Positions 12,168 to 23,826 of a stretch of DNA of 64,000 nt are shown in pieces. The notes below the pieces were generated by a model. It did no database searches. It saw only the letters and a list, made by a program, of their open reading frames with translations, and was not told where the DNA came from. Both the position numbers and the translations under genes were made by a program. The DNA comes from Ustulina deusta (taxonomy: Eukaryota; Ascomycota; Sordariomycetes; Xylariales; Xylariaceae). The stretch is from contig JAJNNX010000004.1 of assembly GCA_023159155.1 (NCBI GenBank), positions 62,001 through 126,000 on the forward strand, given 5' to 3'. The first letter of the stretch is position 1. Each line of letters starts with the position of its first letter.

Positions 12168-12638
12168 AATGATGCGAGTAGATGTAGACGATACCCCCTC
12201 CTTCCCCACAACCCAATAACAACAAACCTCACCCCCTAGTAGAATGTGATGTGAAGCATTTCAGGCATGGAAAAACCCACTACTTCATTCTAGTTTTGCT
12301 ATATAGATAGCCGAATACACTAGCATCGCTGCTCATTATGGGAAAACCATGCACGACGCATGTGCTGTGAGAAATGATGTTGCGATTGTGGGTCAGGTTA
12401 TCCTTTAGTACACAGTAGGAAGTCTAAATGTACAATGTGTCGATACTCCCCTTTACAAAACCACTCCTCCTGGCAGCGATCCGCTTCGCGTGTTTGGCCC
12501 GTCTATTTATACAGTTCAGGTAGACATTACAAGCTGTTGGTAGCAGACGCTAGTGGTGAGTAGCCTATAACAATAGGCCTCCTTTCCCTTCTCTTCCCAA
12601 ATCAGATGCGGGAGGCGGGAAATGAGTAGTTCTCATCT
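12168..12638. other. Convergent 3' intergenic
   Basis: A 3' region shared by RanGAP (plus) and Dnm1 (minus). No coding or RNA gene seen. It presumably holds both poly(A) signals, but no single one stands out. Confidence 0.5.
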
Positions 12639-15257
12639 TTATATAACCTCGCCGATGATCTTAGCTGCCTCCCTGTACGTCTGCAGTAGCTTCTCGCACT
12701 TTTCACGCTCCTTCTTGACACCATCGTCTTCGTACAACAATTCTTCAAATAAACTCTCCTTGTATAGGTCACTCACGAGCCGATTCTGTACAACATCCTT
12801 ACAATGGTTTACAAGGAGATGCATAACAGCCTTGGGAACTTGGTCTGCGATCGATTCGCGGACAATATTGAAATAAGACGATATAAGTGCACGAATAAGC
12901 TCCGTCTCCATAGCCTCGCGCTCGGTTAGAGCTGGTTCTACGTTGTCGCCCTGCAAATGGATATTAGCGATGGTTATATATGCGTTAGAATAGATGAGCA
13001 CCTTACCAACTGTGAAACTAAACCAAACCCACCAGCCTTGGGGCTCTCTTCCTCACGAATCAAAGTAGGGTTAGGTCGATACGGGAGCTTATCTTCTCCG
13101 CGTCGAATACTCTGGCTAAAGGTTGGTTCCGACCCCTGACTAACGTGGCGGGGAAGTGATGAAGGGACGCCAGCTCCTGATGGTGGGTTTGTGCCGTCTT
13201 TACCAAAGAAGTACGTCAGGAACGAATCTCGAGTGTTTCCTGCCGATTGAGGGTTGAACAAGCTAGGCGAGCTCGGCCGTACACCATTCATGGTTGCTAC
13301 AATACCTCCAGCTCCGTTCTCTCGAACAGCAGGCGACATGCTCCGAGAGCCCTTTTGTAGATGTTTCCGAGGGTGAGATGAATCGTTCTTTTCATGGGTC
13401 GCTTCTTCCTCCTCTTCCGGAGTCTCGGTACCATTCGCACCTAAGTCTTTGAGTCGTCTCTTCTCTCGTCTATCTCTCTCCTCCTGAATGAGTTTCTTCC
13501 GCTCACGTTCCTGCTTAGCGCCAACCACATGACTCATAGCGGCAGCGGCTCCCAGAAAGTTTGGATGATTTGTGTTTATATAGGCGCGTTGGATAGATAT
13601 GAGAGATTCTACGTAAGACGACGCAGGGCCCAGTCTTTCTCTCAATAAATCCGAGACGACTTCAATAAGTTTGGCCTGAAGTCTTGGGTAACGCGATAGC
13701 TCTGTCGAGCCGCAGGTGTGGCAGATTTTAATAAGTTCCTCATACACAAGTTCGACACAACGCTGACTTGGCATCTCTAGCAGCTTGATCTGAGGCTTCA
13801 CGAGCAGATCAAATGCCATTTCGGGAACAAACAAACTAGGACGTGGACCGGTAGAGTTGCGGATGGCAGTCCTAATGTCCAGAGCAGAAAGATTACAAGT
13901 GGGGTCAATCGATTCTAAAGAGCTGCCAAAAACCGAGTTGAAGATATAGTAAATCCGTGCGCCCCCGGACAGCTCCTTTGTTGAAATCTCCGTTGAGGTT
14001 CCATCAATGGACGAGATGAATGAAGTAGCGAAACGTGTCATCAACTGGAGGATCATAGACCCGCGGTGCTCTTTTCCACTGAAGTGCATATCTCCATAGC
14101 TTGCGAGTTCTTGTTGCGTCTGCCCCATTAGAGTGTTAAGGCGGGCTTTTATGTCTGGTAGACGCTCCCGTATATGAGTCATCAGCGTTTGGTTAAGTGT
14201 TTTGGCTAGAAATTGAGTCCCGCATCGTGATGCGATGTTCCGGTATGCTGGATGATGGCGAAAGAACTCCGATTCCGCTTTGAGAGCATCCTCCATTGGT
14301 CGGTTGCCCTGGATGTCTTGCTGTGACCGATTAACCACGCCTACAAATCCCAGTTTCAGCGGATAAACCCTTCCGGACAGAATATCAAGTGCGTTTGTTC
14401 CATGGTCCATAAGGTCTACCTTCGTGAGCACTCCAATGGTTCTGCGGCCTAGGGGATCCACATGTCTGGCGAGCTTTAAGGCTTCCGAGTTGACGATATC
14501 GACGTTCGCGGGTGAAACTGCTAGAATAATGCTGTTTGGCTTCGCAATGTACTCGGATATCAATGTTCGCGTCTGCTTTTCGATATCTGCTGGCTGGTCG
14601 CCGATGGGAACCTGAGACACGCGGTGGTTAGTCACTACAGCTTTATTGCAGATTAAAGCAGAATGGGGGAGCGCAGACGCACCTTTGTAAGACCCGGAAG
14701 ATCAACCAACGTTAGATTCAAAACATATGGTGAGTATATTTTGAGGTTGATGGGCTGTCTGTTGATACCCTTATTAGAGCCAGCGACTCGAGACGTCTCG
14801 TTCTCGATTTCGCGCTTTACATCAAGGAAGTCGGTGAAGCGACGACTAGGAACATGATGAAACTCAGCCCACTCAGAACGACGAGCCTGCGTGGGATTCC
14901 TGTAGGCGGCATGCGCATCTGGCTCGGATTCATCCTCCTCGACATTGATCAGTTGCAGAATCAGGGGCCGTCGGGTCACAATGCCACTCCCTCTCGGAAG
15001 AAAGTCTCTGCCAACAATGTTTTCGAGCACAGAAGATTTACCGGCCGACTGAGATCCGACAACAACCTAATAGGAGAGGGGGAAACGTGAGTACAGAACA
15101 ATTGACAGTAGGCGAAGCCATGTGACGAGCGACGTAGCCGTGGAAGTGCGTGACATACAATTTGCGGAAGATCGAGGGAATCGGAGCCGATGGTATTGAA
15201 AACCAAGTCCTGAAGCTGATTGACAACACGCAACAAATCATCCCCAAGAGCTGCCAT
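12639..15257 (-). CDS. dnm1: Dynamin-related GTPase Dnm1 (mitochondrial/peroxisomal fission)
   Basis: A large GTPase that assembles on mitochondria and peroxisomes and constricts them. Exons on the minus strand are 15257-15159, 15066-14683, 14611-13007 and 12950-12639, about 799 aa, all phase 0. The G1 loop GSQSAGKS is at residues ~37-44, DLPG (G3) near 155 and TKVD (G4) near 224. The middle domain includes [19 protein letters not shown]. The GTPase effector domain is at the C-terminus ([20 protein letters not shown] ... AKIIGEV). I call Dnm1 rather than Vps1 because of the long variable insert after AAAMSHVV: a charged stretch [20 protein letters not shown], and the [12 protein letters not shown] motif typical of fungal Dnm1. 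No PH or Pro-rich domain, as expected. Convergent with RanGAP. Confidence 0.92.
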
Positions 15258-16050
15258 TTTCGGTGAGAAACAGCCGCAATAGTCCGCGTGGGTAGATAAT
15301 CAGAACACAAATCTCGCAAGTCTTTGTCTCGCCAGACGTGAGATGACCGATTCAGATGAACGCAAGAGAACGGAGATGGAGATGCAACGTTGGGACCGTA
15401 AAGCTCAAGGGAAGAGCATGTAGGCAGGATGTTTCGTTATTTTCCCTCGATAGACGGCTAGATGGCTAGTACATCAAGAAATTGAGATTCGATCCAGGAG
15501 CTGTTAATTTGGGATCGTGGTCAGGTAGGAAGTCTATGGCGTAAGAGTGGTGACCAGTAGAGAGCCGGATGTATCTTGATGGCGATTAATGCGACCGCTG
15601 CTAAAAAAAAAAGTGCAGGTTTATTTACGCTAGGAATCCACAGTTCCAAGCACTTGCATGTACCGATATAATGTACTTAGCTCTACCTCTAGGTAGGGAT
15701 AAAAACTACAGAAGGTAACAGTACCTACCATCAATAATAGAACGGAGGTACCTACCTACTTAAGGTAGGGAGTAGGCAGGTATGTGAAAGCACCAACCAG
15801 CGGCCCGAGACCCGGTATATGCAAGTCCTAATAAATGCATATCTCGTCTAGGTACCTACTTAGGTACATACCTACTAAGTACCTACATATACTAGATCAA
15901 GCCTCCACTTGGAACCTCTACCGAGCGCTACCTAGGTAGGTACCTAGTACCTAACATCACTTATGTAGACAATAGTAGAGCCAGGGCCCAGGGGTGATGA
16001 CGCCTCGATTCCACTTTATTTTCGTTGTACCGAGTGAGAATTGCACAAAA
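15258..16050. other. Promoter side of dnm1 and palindrome-rich spacer
   Basis: Upstream of dnm1; no gene seen. From about 15660 to 15960 it is packed with TAGGTACCTA/CCTACCTA words in both orientations. An A8-9 run lies at about 15603. Confidence 0.5.
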
Positions 16051-16051
16051 T

Positions 16052-17258
16052 GAGTCTACACATAAACTGAGGGTAGCCTTATCTCAGCGCTCAGACCAGC
16101 TAGCGCGTTTTCATTGTGGCTAATGGTACATGGCCCCACTAGCCTGAATTTCTGGCCAATCATATTTTTTTCTAATTTTTCTACCTGAGCAACGCGTAGC
16201 TGGTCTGAGTACTCGATGCAGACCTAATTATAAGTGGGTATACGGAATAATACCTACCTACAGCCAGGCCAGTACAGACCAAATAGGTCAAAAAATGACT
16301 TTATTACATTTACTAAAAGAACTATACTCGGAGGATAGCCTTGCAATTGCAAGCCTTGCTATATTTTTTTTAATTTAATTAAAGGTTGTTTAATTTATTA
16401 AACAAGTAAGTATATATATATTTTAGAAAATAGTATGCTAATTAAAATTTTAGATATATACTATAATAACCTAACTTAAATAAATAGAAAAAAATATTTT
16501 AAAGGTTTTATAGCTAGTTTTATCTTTAGATAGAAATTAGTATATAATTCGGAATATTTTTAAGCAAGTTATTAAAAGTAGGGCGTTAATTTGTTCGTAT
16601 ATACTCTTTTATTTTTTAATGTATTAAAGCACTATAATATTTCTAAATATAGAAATTATATAAAAAATTAATAGAAAGTAACTAAATTATTTATTTAGCT
16701 CTAGATATTACTTGTTTATTTTTATTTATTTTATTTAATATATAATAACGGAGTGTTTAAAATAGATTTTTTAGATTTGTATGGGCTGCATATACCTTTT
16801 TAGACTTTTTCCGTATCGAGTACTCAGATGTTTTTTATAGGTCTTTTTATATAGGCCCACATTATACCGCCACAGGCCTACAAAACCTCAAAAATATGTA
16901 TTATGGGCCTATGTGGGGCGTCTGACACTAAGATAAGGGTAGCCCACCCCTGTTGACCTGAGGGTACCTATGCGTTTTGTAGGTAGAAATATCCCACAGA
17001 GTACTTTGCCTTATTAAACTTATAAAACATATATATATTAATATATAATATATAACTATATTTAAAGCTAAATATATATATATATATAAATATTTAATTA
17101 TATAATATAAAGATTATATATATATATATAATTAAGCAGTGTTATAAAAAAACTAGTAATTTATGCATTAATAAAGGTTTATTAGCTAAAAAGCTTATCG
17201 ATAAGGTTTTGAGTTTAATGGGGCAAAGTACTCTGTGGGGCATTGCTACTTACAAAAT
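16052..17258. mobile_element. Decayed foldback-type element E1 (interrupted)
   Basis: The left arm begins GAGTCTACACATAAACTGAG at 16052. It is broken at 16079 by the TIR element described separately, and resumes at 16937 with GGGTAGCCCACCCCTGTTG. Positions ~16975-17020 (CCCACAGAGTACTTTGCC in the middle) are inverted at 17213-17257 (GGGCAAAGTACTCTGTGGGG), enclosing a ~190-bp core that is almost pure A+T. The distal part of the right arm is missing where E2 starts. The first 27 bp are a perfect inverted match to the right end of E2 (17901-17927), so E1 and E2 may also be read as one larger composite. No coding capacity is left. Confidence 0.7.
16079..16936. mobile_element. TIR DNA-transposon remnant inserted in E1, 8-bp TSD
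   Basis: The ends are TTATCTCAGCGCTCAGAC (left) and the inverse of TTATCTTAGTGTCAGAC (right); the differences are mainly C/T. It is flanked by the direct repeat GGGTAGCC at 16071-16078 and 16937-16944. Removing one repeat copy plus the insert restores the uninterrupted element sequence seen at 17275-17301. An 8-bp TSD fits hAT-type elements; 9 bp (AGGGTAGCC) is possible if the right end is moved by one base. Internal inverted pairs: 16091-16109 with 16191-16208, and 16204-16219 with 16812-16827 (CTGAGTACTCGAT). The middle is RIP-like A+T with no ORF. Confidence 0.72.
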
Positions 17259-17931
17259 GAGTAATCAGACAAACTGAGGGTAGCCCACCCCTGTTGACCT
17301 GTGTCGGATTAAGTGGTGGCTAGGTGGTGATGTGAGCCACATAGTGGCTAGTGAGAGGTGCCCTTATAGGGGGTATGCCCTTAGCAAATAGAGCGTTATA
17401 TGGCTGAATGAGTGGATCCACACATAACTGTATGAGGGATATATATGTATGTAGGGTGTAGAATACACCCATACAGACCTACAACAACAACAATACAACA
17501 GACCTTCTGCGGGCAATACGTGGCGAGATCGCTAGTGTTAAATCTGACAACCTGAGGGTACCCGTGCTTTTTTTATGTACCAGAGTACTTTTCGCACAAT
17601 CGATTAGAATAGGTATACCTTTAAATATATATTTATAATTTATATAATTTGTATAAAATTTTATATATAACCTTGGTTACTTAAGGTAATTATATATATT
17701 TACTTTTTTTTTTTTTTAAAAATAATAATTTATTTTAAAGTATTTTTTTTTATTTGTTATATAAAATATGTTATATATATTAACTTAGCTATAAACGTTC
17801 TATGTATTTAAACGTACATTTTTAATCGATTATGCGAAAAGTATTCTGTGGAGCACTAGTACTTAAAAAAAGCACGGGTACCCTCAGGTCAACAGGGGTG
17901 GGCTACCCTCAGTTTATGTGTAGACTCGTCA
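17259..17931. mobile_element. Decayed foldback-type element E2 (interrupted by solo LTR)
   Basis: The left arm runs 17259-17301 and, after the solo LTR, 17550-17608. The right arm is 17823-17931. The arms are inverted copies: ACCTGAGGGTACCCGTGC on the left, GCACGGGTACCCTCAGGT on the right, then AAAGTATTCTGTGG opposite CCAGAGTACTTT. The ~210-bp core is almost pure A+T. The right arm ends CTCAGTTTATGTGTAGACTC. Without the LTR the element would be roughly 420 bp. Long arms with an AT core suggest a foldback/MITE hit by RIP; transposase type unknown. Confidence 0.7.
17302..17549 (+). mobile_element. Solo LTR (248 bp) with 5-bp target duplication
   Basis: It starts TGTCGGATT and ends AATCTGACA, an imperfect inverted terminus with TG...CA ends typical of LTRs. 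It is flanked by the direct repeat ACCTG at 17297-17301 and 17550-17554. Excising the LTR with one ACCTG gives GTTGACCTGAGGGTACC, precisely the sequence found intact at about 16953-16969 and inverted at 17879-17895. A TATA-like ATATATATG and the run CAACAACAACAAT lie inside. Base composition is near normal, so it looks younger or less RIP-affected than its surroundings. No second LTR or internal region is present nearby. Confidence 0.82.
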
Positions 17932-18221
17932 TTAGATGGATCAACTATTACCTAAAGTAGGCAGTACCGAGAAAGCACCTGTAAGAGGCAGTAAAGAATA
18001 TTCATTAGTTAGGCGATCACGGAGTCGACTGACCAGCTCCGGTCCATGATTGAAATCGCAGTTGTTGAATACTTCACCTACCTACCTACCTACATACCTA
18101 CCTCGAGGTATCCACAGCTGCGTGACTAGATGGATGTTTTGTGCTGTAATGCTGCTATAGCCCAACTCATCCTGTAGGTCGAAACAAGTCGTGTTATTTC
18201 CCCAAGGCTTTGGTATCTTGT
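17932..18221. other. Spacer with CCTACC repeats
   Basis: Non-coding. A short run of CTACCTACCTACCTACATACC lies at about 18077-18100. It forms the 3' flank of the unrecognised gene that follows. Confidence 0.45.
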
Positions 18222-19037
18222 TTAGGAGGCCCCCCGGACGTGTGCTAAGATCTGTTGAAGCCTACGGACCGCATTTAGACTGTTCGACGTGGCCCTTTCT
18301 GGGCTTCTCGATACACTCTGTAACTCCTGGCGTGCTGCTGCGACCAGAGGACCTAGGTCGCCCCAAACCTCATCGGTGTACGACGACAAGACATCTCCCC
18401 ATTGACTGAACCAGATATCCCGAGCTTCAGCCGCATCAGATACCCCTAGATGCTGTGCTAGCTGCTCGTCACTACCATGATGTGATATGAATTCGGGAAC
18501 AAAGTCTAGTACATCATTCCAACCTGTTCCCGTTAATGGCCCTTCTCCAAACAATGATCTCCGCAGTGCTGAGAGCTCATCATTCGTCATGTATGGTATG
18601 TTATCGTCATCTTCTACCGCCGACCCTGTCTCAAGAAGGTCGACAACCTCAGAGCCATCGTTCATCGAGGCGGCTGCCACATGGGAGATCTTCTGATCCG
18701 GACTACTTTCGCCGAGTTCGCCACTCTCATATTGCGCTGTTCTGAGGAATGCTGAGAAACCCTTCTCCGAGCTTCCCCTGTCTTGCCCCGCTGTAGATCT
18801 GAATGTGACACCAAGCGGCAACCGAACATCCGGGGAACTTACGTGGGTAACACGTGCTGTTTCCCGAAACGCCGTTTCCGGCTGCTGAGTAGTACTTGAG
18901 GATTCAGCCTTGCCAGAGGGTAAGATGCTGGGGCGCTGCTGTCCGTGAGCTCGGCTAGACATAAGCCCGCCAGTTAGACCAGCAGCTGATGATGCCAGAC
19001 GGGATAAGGGAGTTTCAGGGTGTGTCCTAGAATCCAT
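18222..19037 (-). CDS. Unrecognised fungal protein, single exon
   Basis: I do not recognise a named family. The frame is open from 19196 to 18222. I prefer the ATG at 19037 (MDSRTHPETPLSRLASSAAG), giving 271 aa, because the upstream part is a low-complexity GKGKGKGKEEE run. The N-terminal half is Ser/Thr-rich and likely disordered. The C-terminal half looks folded: an acidic DDDNIPYMTNDELSALRRS, then WNDVLDFVPEFISHHG, DIWFSQWGDVLSSYTDEVWG and a helical end ending LQQILAHVRGAS. No signal peptide or membrane segment. The WFSQW motif faintly recalls aromatic motifs of peroxins, but that is not enough to name it. It sits directly beside the transposon stack. Codon use looks like that of its neighbours. 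Confidence 0.6.
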   Translation of the reverse strand: MDSRTHPETPLSRLASSAAGLTGGLMSSRAHGQQRPSILPSGKAESSSTTQQPETAFRETARVTHVSSPDVRLPLGVTFRSTAGQDRGSSEKGFSAFLRTAQYESGELGESSPDQKISHVAAASMNDGSEVVDLLETGSAVEDDDNIPYMTNDELSALRRSLFGEGPLTGTGWNDVLDFVPEFISHHGSDEQLAQHLGVSDAAEARDIWFSQWGDVLSSYTDEVWGDLGPLVAAARQELQSVSRSPERATSNSLNAVRRLQQILAHVRGAS

Positions 19038-19196
19038 GGTGTTGGGAGAGCCATATTCTGCAGGCAATATCAACGAAGAGGTGTCAGGACGCTCTCTCGC
19101 TCTCTCCTCTTCTTTCCCCTTTCCTTTCCCCTTCCCTTCCCCCTTCATGCCATCGTCATCACTACAACCGCGCCGCTCCATCTGGATGGTAAGCAC

Positions 19197-22100
19197 AATG
19201 GCGGTATCGAATCCCTAATGTACGATTTATTTCGTCAAGTCCAACAGGCGCACGATGTTCAAAATGGTATACTGTTTGAAACAGAAAGATTTGGAAGCTT
19301 GCGGGTAAACTCTAGAAAAGTCTCAGGTTGAAGGTACTCTAGATAAATCCTACCTCCGCCAAGTTTAGATAAAAGCACTAACTATATAGTACCTAGTTCC
19401 AATTCTTTTACCCCACTATATATACCTGGATTACCTACTTAGGCTACAGAAGAAGTACGCACAATTGTATGCACACTGGACCACGCATCTCCCTAATACG
19501 AACCTCTCCAAGGTTTCCGTCCCCATGTCTACCCCTGTGTACCTCGGTGTATTATGCTATATACAAGTATATACAAGAGATGATTGTCCATCGGTCACCA
19601 AATTACCCAAGAAATCCTTCTCGTACATAGACATGTTTGGCCGAACCAATGGTGATTTAGAGCCTCCTACACCGTGGGTGCAAGTGCTAGATCCAACCTC
19701 GCCATCTTGATAACCAGATCCTTGAAAATTGAGTCCACGTACGGCCCAAGACTCGAAAAAGCTGTCGACGGTTCCCCGGGAGAAAATAACTCCCGAGTAT
19801 CACGCACTCGTAAAACAAACTCTCTTCTCGGATGACTACAGTAACCCCTCGGAATTTCGCCAGTCATTTCTGACAAAGAAAACCATCTCATTCAGCATCA
19901 CGTATATCATCTATTTAATAAAAATTTAGCTACAATTTATCGGCGAAATTATATTGCAAGGTCGGAGGGATTTCATCATTACCACAATCCCGAATGAAAA
20001 GCTATCCGAAGCTGGATTTTGACGGGAGCGGCCCAGGACTCGGGACTTCTCCATACCCGGTTTCCGCAAATGTCCCTTCAGGTATTTTCCAGGCGGAACT
20101 ATAACGGTATCTTTCGAGGTTTGAAATCTGCGCGTTTTTAATAGTGGCAGTAACCCCTTCGGAGTCAACAAAGACATTATTAGGTTGAGCCGGTGGAGAG
20201 CATCGCTAGTCAACTTCCATTACATTAATTCTACAACACTAGCATAGTCGTCACAATGAAGTGGCTGGCCGCAAAGACCGGAAGCCGCCAGATGATAAGT
20301 TGCGGTAACTGGTCCAACCAGCTGATGTAACTATCTAAGATGTATTAAATGACTGATGAAGTTCTAAGGCAGTTATCTACCTAACAGTCCCTGAACTTCC
20401 CACGTGTAGGAGCAGCCACTGTGTTTAGCGGGAGCATGTAGCAAAAGAATATTCTACCGACCCAGGCAGTACAAGATTTTATGCAAGGTAGCAGGTTCTT
20501 ACAGCCAAAACTAACCCTCTTCCTACGTAAGCCTATGCTTTTATATCAAACTGTCACGGAACAGCACTGCAGCACTACACTGTCACACGACCAGCAAAGG
20601 TAGAACGTAGTCAAGTCGGGCACTTGACTATCTACAGCTATTATATCCGTACTGTGACACAAGCTATTGCGCGCCTAGACATTATTTTAGAGTTGAAATC
20701 GAGTAACTAATAATGGCTTGGTTATAATGTTTGCTATGTTGTTTTACGTTGATACATGGACTATCTAAATATGCTTGACTTTCCAGATCCCTTTACTGAC
20801 GAAGTAAAGCCTTCTGTTAATCTGTTTTGCCTTCTTGTGCTGATTTGAATTATTGGTAAGACTTAGGGCCGCGTAGGTATCAATTGCGAAAGGAACGCGA
20901 ACAATATGCACCTTAGGAACATGCAAGTTATTGGCGAGCCTACGCATCCAAAAAGCCTATTTGCAAAGATGAAATCAATCTGCGGCTGAAGCGGAGAATA
21001 GGGGAGGGCGTCAAGCCAAGCGGACCTTTCGGGTCGTCCACGTTATGACCGCCCGGACTACCGCTGACTGACGTGTTGGATAAGGTCATTTAATAAGAAA
21101 ACACGGCCCTCGAGCTTGTGGTCGAGCTGCGGCTGCTCGAGAGCTATTCGGGAGGTAGGTCCGCGTCCGCGCGCGCAAAAGCAAACCTCAGAAAGACGCC
21201 GGCCCGTCCGCAACGACCTCAGTCAACACAGGCCCTTCCGACGGCTCCTTGGACGAAACACCATCGGCAGCGATGCGCAGACGCTACAATACTCAGGGTA
21301 TTACGCCTGTCTCAACAAAAAAAAAAAACAATAATACATTTTCCCTTACTCGTTTAGAAGCCTGCCGGAAGGCTTCCATAACCGATATAGATAATACCAC
21401 GAAGCGCAACAATCAGTTTAATAAGCCTGTGAGAAGGTACGGGGAACAATGCCTATTTATTACCCCTTACGGTGGTTTGCATGTCAATTATCTCTATCCA
21501 CCAATTGCAATAACAAGCCCGCTAAGGGGAAAAAAACCCCTTTTTCAGGCCTTAAATATTTATACAAAAAGTACAAAAGATTTTGCTTTAGATATATATA
21601 TCGGTAGGTATATGAACTATGGGCTGCTACTAACGGAGTTTTTAATAGGTACTGTGACTAGGTTAGAGAGGCTACTAGAACGGACAAGGGATGGTACGGC
21701 TAGCTTGGACTAAAAAGCGCTTAAAAGCTGAATTGATCTTCTGTTTCCGTAAGCCCTCTCCATAGGCAACTTGATGTAGTTGGAGGGTCTTGTTATATTC
21801 TGGTTCAAAGCCCTATAACAATATCAAGCAACTAAGTACAACACCTAAACCTCGGTACTCAAGTAGTTGAGGAAGAAAAAGTCGGATTATCACCGCGTCT
21901 ATGATGGTTGTTGTGCTACCTTGCTCTGTTGAATGATGTGGTGCTGTCGGGCCCCGGGCCCCGGGGGATGGGGGATGGTGAGGCTATCGTCTTGATCTGC
22001 CTTTACGAATATAGTCATGTTGTATTACTTAAAACCAGTCCAAAACCTCCGATAGTAAGCTTAATCCTTTCTAGGTACTTACGAGTTATTCGCGTTTTGG

Positions 22101-23826
22101 ACTATCTCGTGAATATACATAGCATGCTTAACCCCTATAGCAGCTACTTCTAAAATAGGTAATACAATACTAGGTAACTACAAGATGTTTGACTAATACC
22201 TACTTAGTAAGCAGAGCTGAAAAAGGTGGTTTGTTTTATTGGAAACCTGTTTCAGAGAACAGTTACCTTTAACAGCTCGACACATGATGGCTCCTCCGAA
22301 AGCAGAAATTGCACCTCGGAAATAAAGTGGCCAATAGTTAATTATTCTAACCTTTTTGTCTTCTTTGCTTCTGTTCCCCGAGAACGTATATTATAAAGCT
22401 AGGGGCACTTCTAGAGCTTTCATGAGCTATGCCCTCTCATTGCAGCTAGTGAAGCTCGCACAAATGGTAGGGAACCCTATGGATAAAATAAATGAACATT
22501 CGCAATGTATTTTATGAACAGTCTTCCATTGGGTCATACTACCCTGGTAAACAAAACACGTGAACCGTATTGGCTCTATTCGCATGCTCTAGTTAGCACT
22601 GGCTTCCCAGGAAGTTGCAAGTAATGATACCGTTTTATGGAGGGAATAGCTAGCAGTACTTCAAGTTGTCCGTTTATTACGGTCCAATATTATAGAAATG
22701 GCTTTGTGCAAGTCAGCGGGGGAGGGGCAGCTTAGGCTACGAGTAGTATAGGTATCTACTAGGTGTACTTACCAGGTACAGTGCAAGCGGCGTGGCTTGG
22801 GTTGACAATCTATCTACTAGGTAGTATCTTGACATCATCCCTCCCTAATAGGTTACATTAAAACCCACCACTTGGTCTGTACCTTGGTATGGAGTAGAAC
22901 CAACACACCATGTAGGCAGGATCTATAATTCACACTTTTCAAGTAGAGGGTCAATAAAATGGCAGAGGACTAGGCTAACTTAGAAGTTTATATTTGGTTC
23001 TGGAGCTCATTGTAGGTATACAACCTATCTCGTGCTTAATGTTGTTGCTCCATTTAGATAAAGGACTTGGCATAGAGGCCTCGATATTATAATCCAATTA
23101 CTATTTCGTGATACGCTACTACCTACACAATTCAAACCAAGTTATCTAGCCTACCTATACATGCTGCATACTCTTTTGAAGATTTGGAATCTTATGGATT
23201 TCTCAGGTAGATATCTACATATCAGGTAAAGACCAACACATACATGTTGATGTTTTAGTATATGTACTCATGCCTAACCCACAGGTAGGTATATGGGTAC
23301 TGTCTGGGCAAAACATGGCGCCTTTGTGACCAAGGCATCCAGGTCGGAGAAGTACCTACATGTACCTACCTGCTTTGTGGATGCTATCAATCTACAGTTG
23401 GTACCCCTCTAACAGTTTGCCTTTTAGGTACTAACGGTGGTTGGTATAGCGCGTGGCCTGGTTGACTACCTCTCCTAGCGTACGGCTACACCTCACCTAC
23501 TAATCCGTCGTTCAACCAAAAACCTATCTACGTTCAACCAACCCTTGCGCATTATCATCATCATAATCATCATCATTCCCACCACCACCCCGCGACGCTC
23601 TCAACCCAACGTGGCCTCTACCATCAACGCTCTGCTCTCTATTGCATCAGCCGCATCCAGGTATCTTCTTGTTGCTTCTTCTCCTTGCAACATCTACCTG
23701 ACCTGCTGCTTTGGGGTGCGTGCTAACCGTCTCCCCACGAGAGCGCATTAGCAGCAACCTCATCGCAACCTCACCTCAAGCACCTCACCCACCTCGCCGC
23801 CTTATTTGCCCATTACTGCACCAAGC
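19197..23826. other. Gene-poor 4.6-kb region
   Basis: No gene I can support. A 154-codon open frame at 21249-21713 has no recognisable motif and overlaps A-rich and direct-repeat-like DNA; I leave it unannotated. A 95-codon frame at 19926-20213 (minus) is likewise unconvincing. Other content: an A12 run at 21319; a G/C palindromic run GGGCCCCGGGCCCCGGGGG at ~21950; a TCATCATCATAATCATCATC run at ~23550. The last ~300 bp, CT-rich with repeated CAACCTCA words, are probably the leader of the PP2A gene. Overall A+T is higher than in genic DNA; it may be old decayed repeat. Confidence 0.5.

Noticed and set aside
12639..15257. Vps1 instead of Dnm1
   Set aside because: Length (~799 aa), the insert with the [12 protein letters not shown] motif and the SRSMSP region match Dnm1; Vps1 is ~100 residues shorter in the variable region.
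21249..21713. 154-codon open frame in the gene-poor region
   Set aside because: No family motif, runs through a poly-A tract, mixed base composition, no splice partners or conserved neighbours; better read as chance.
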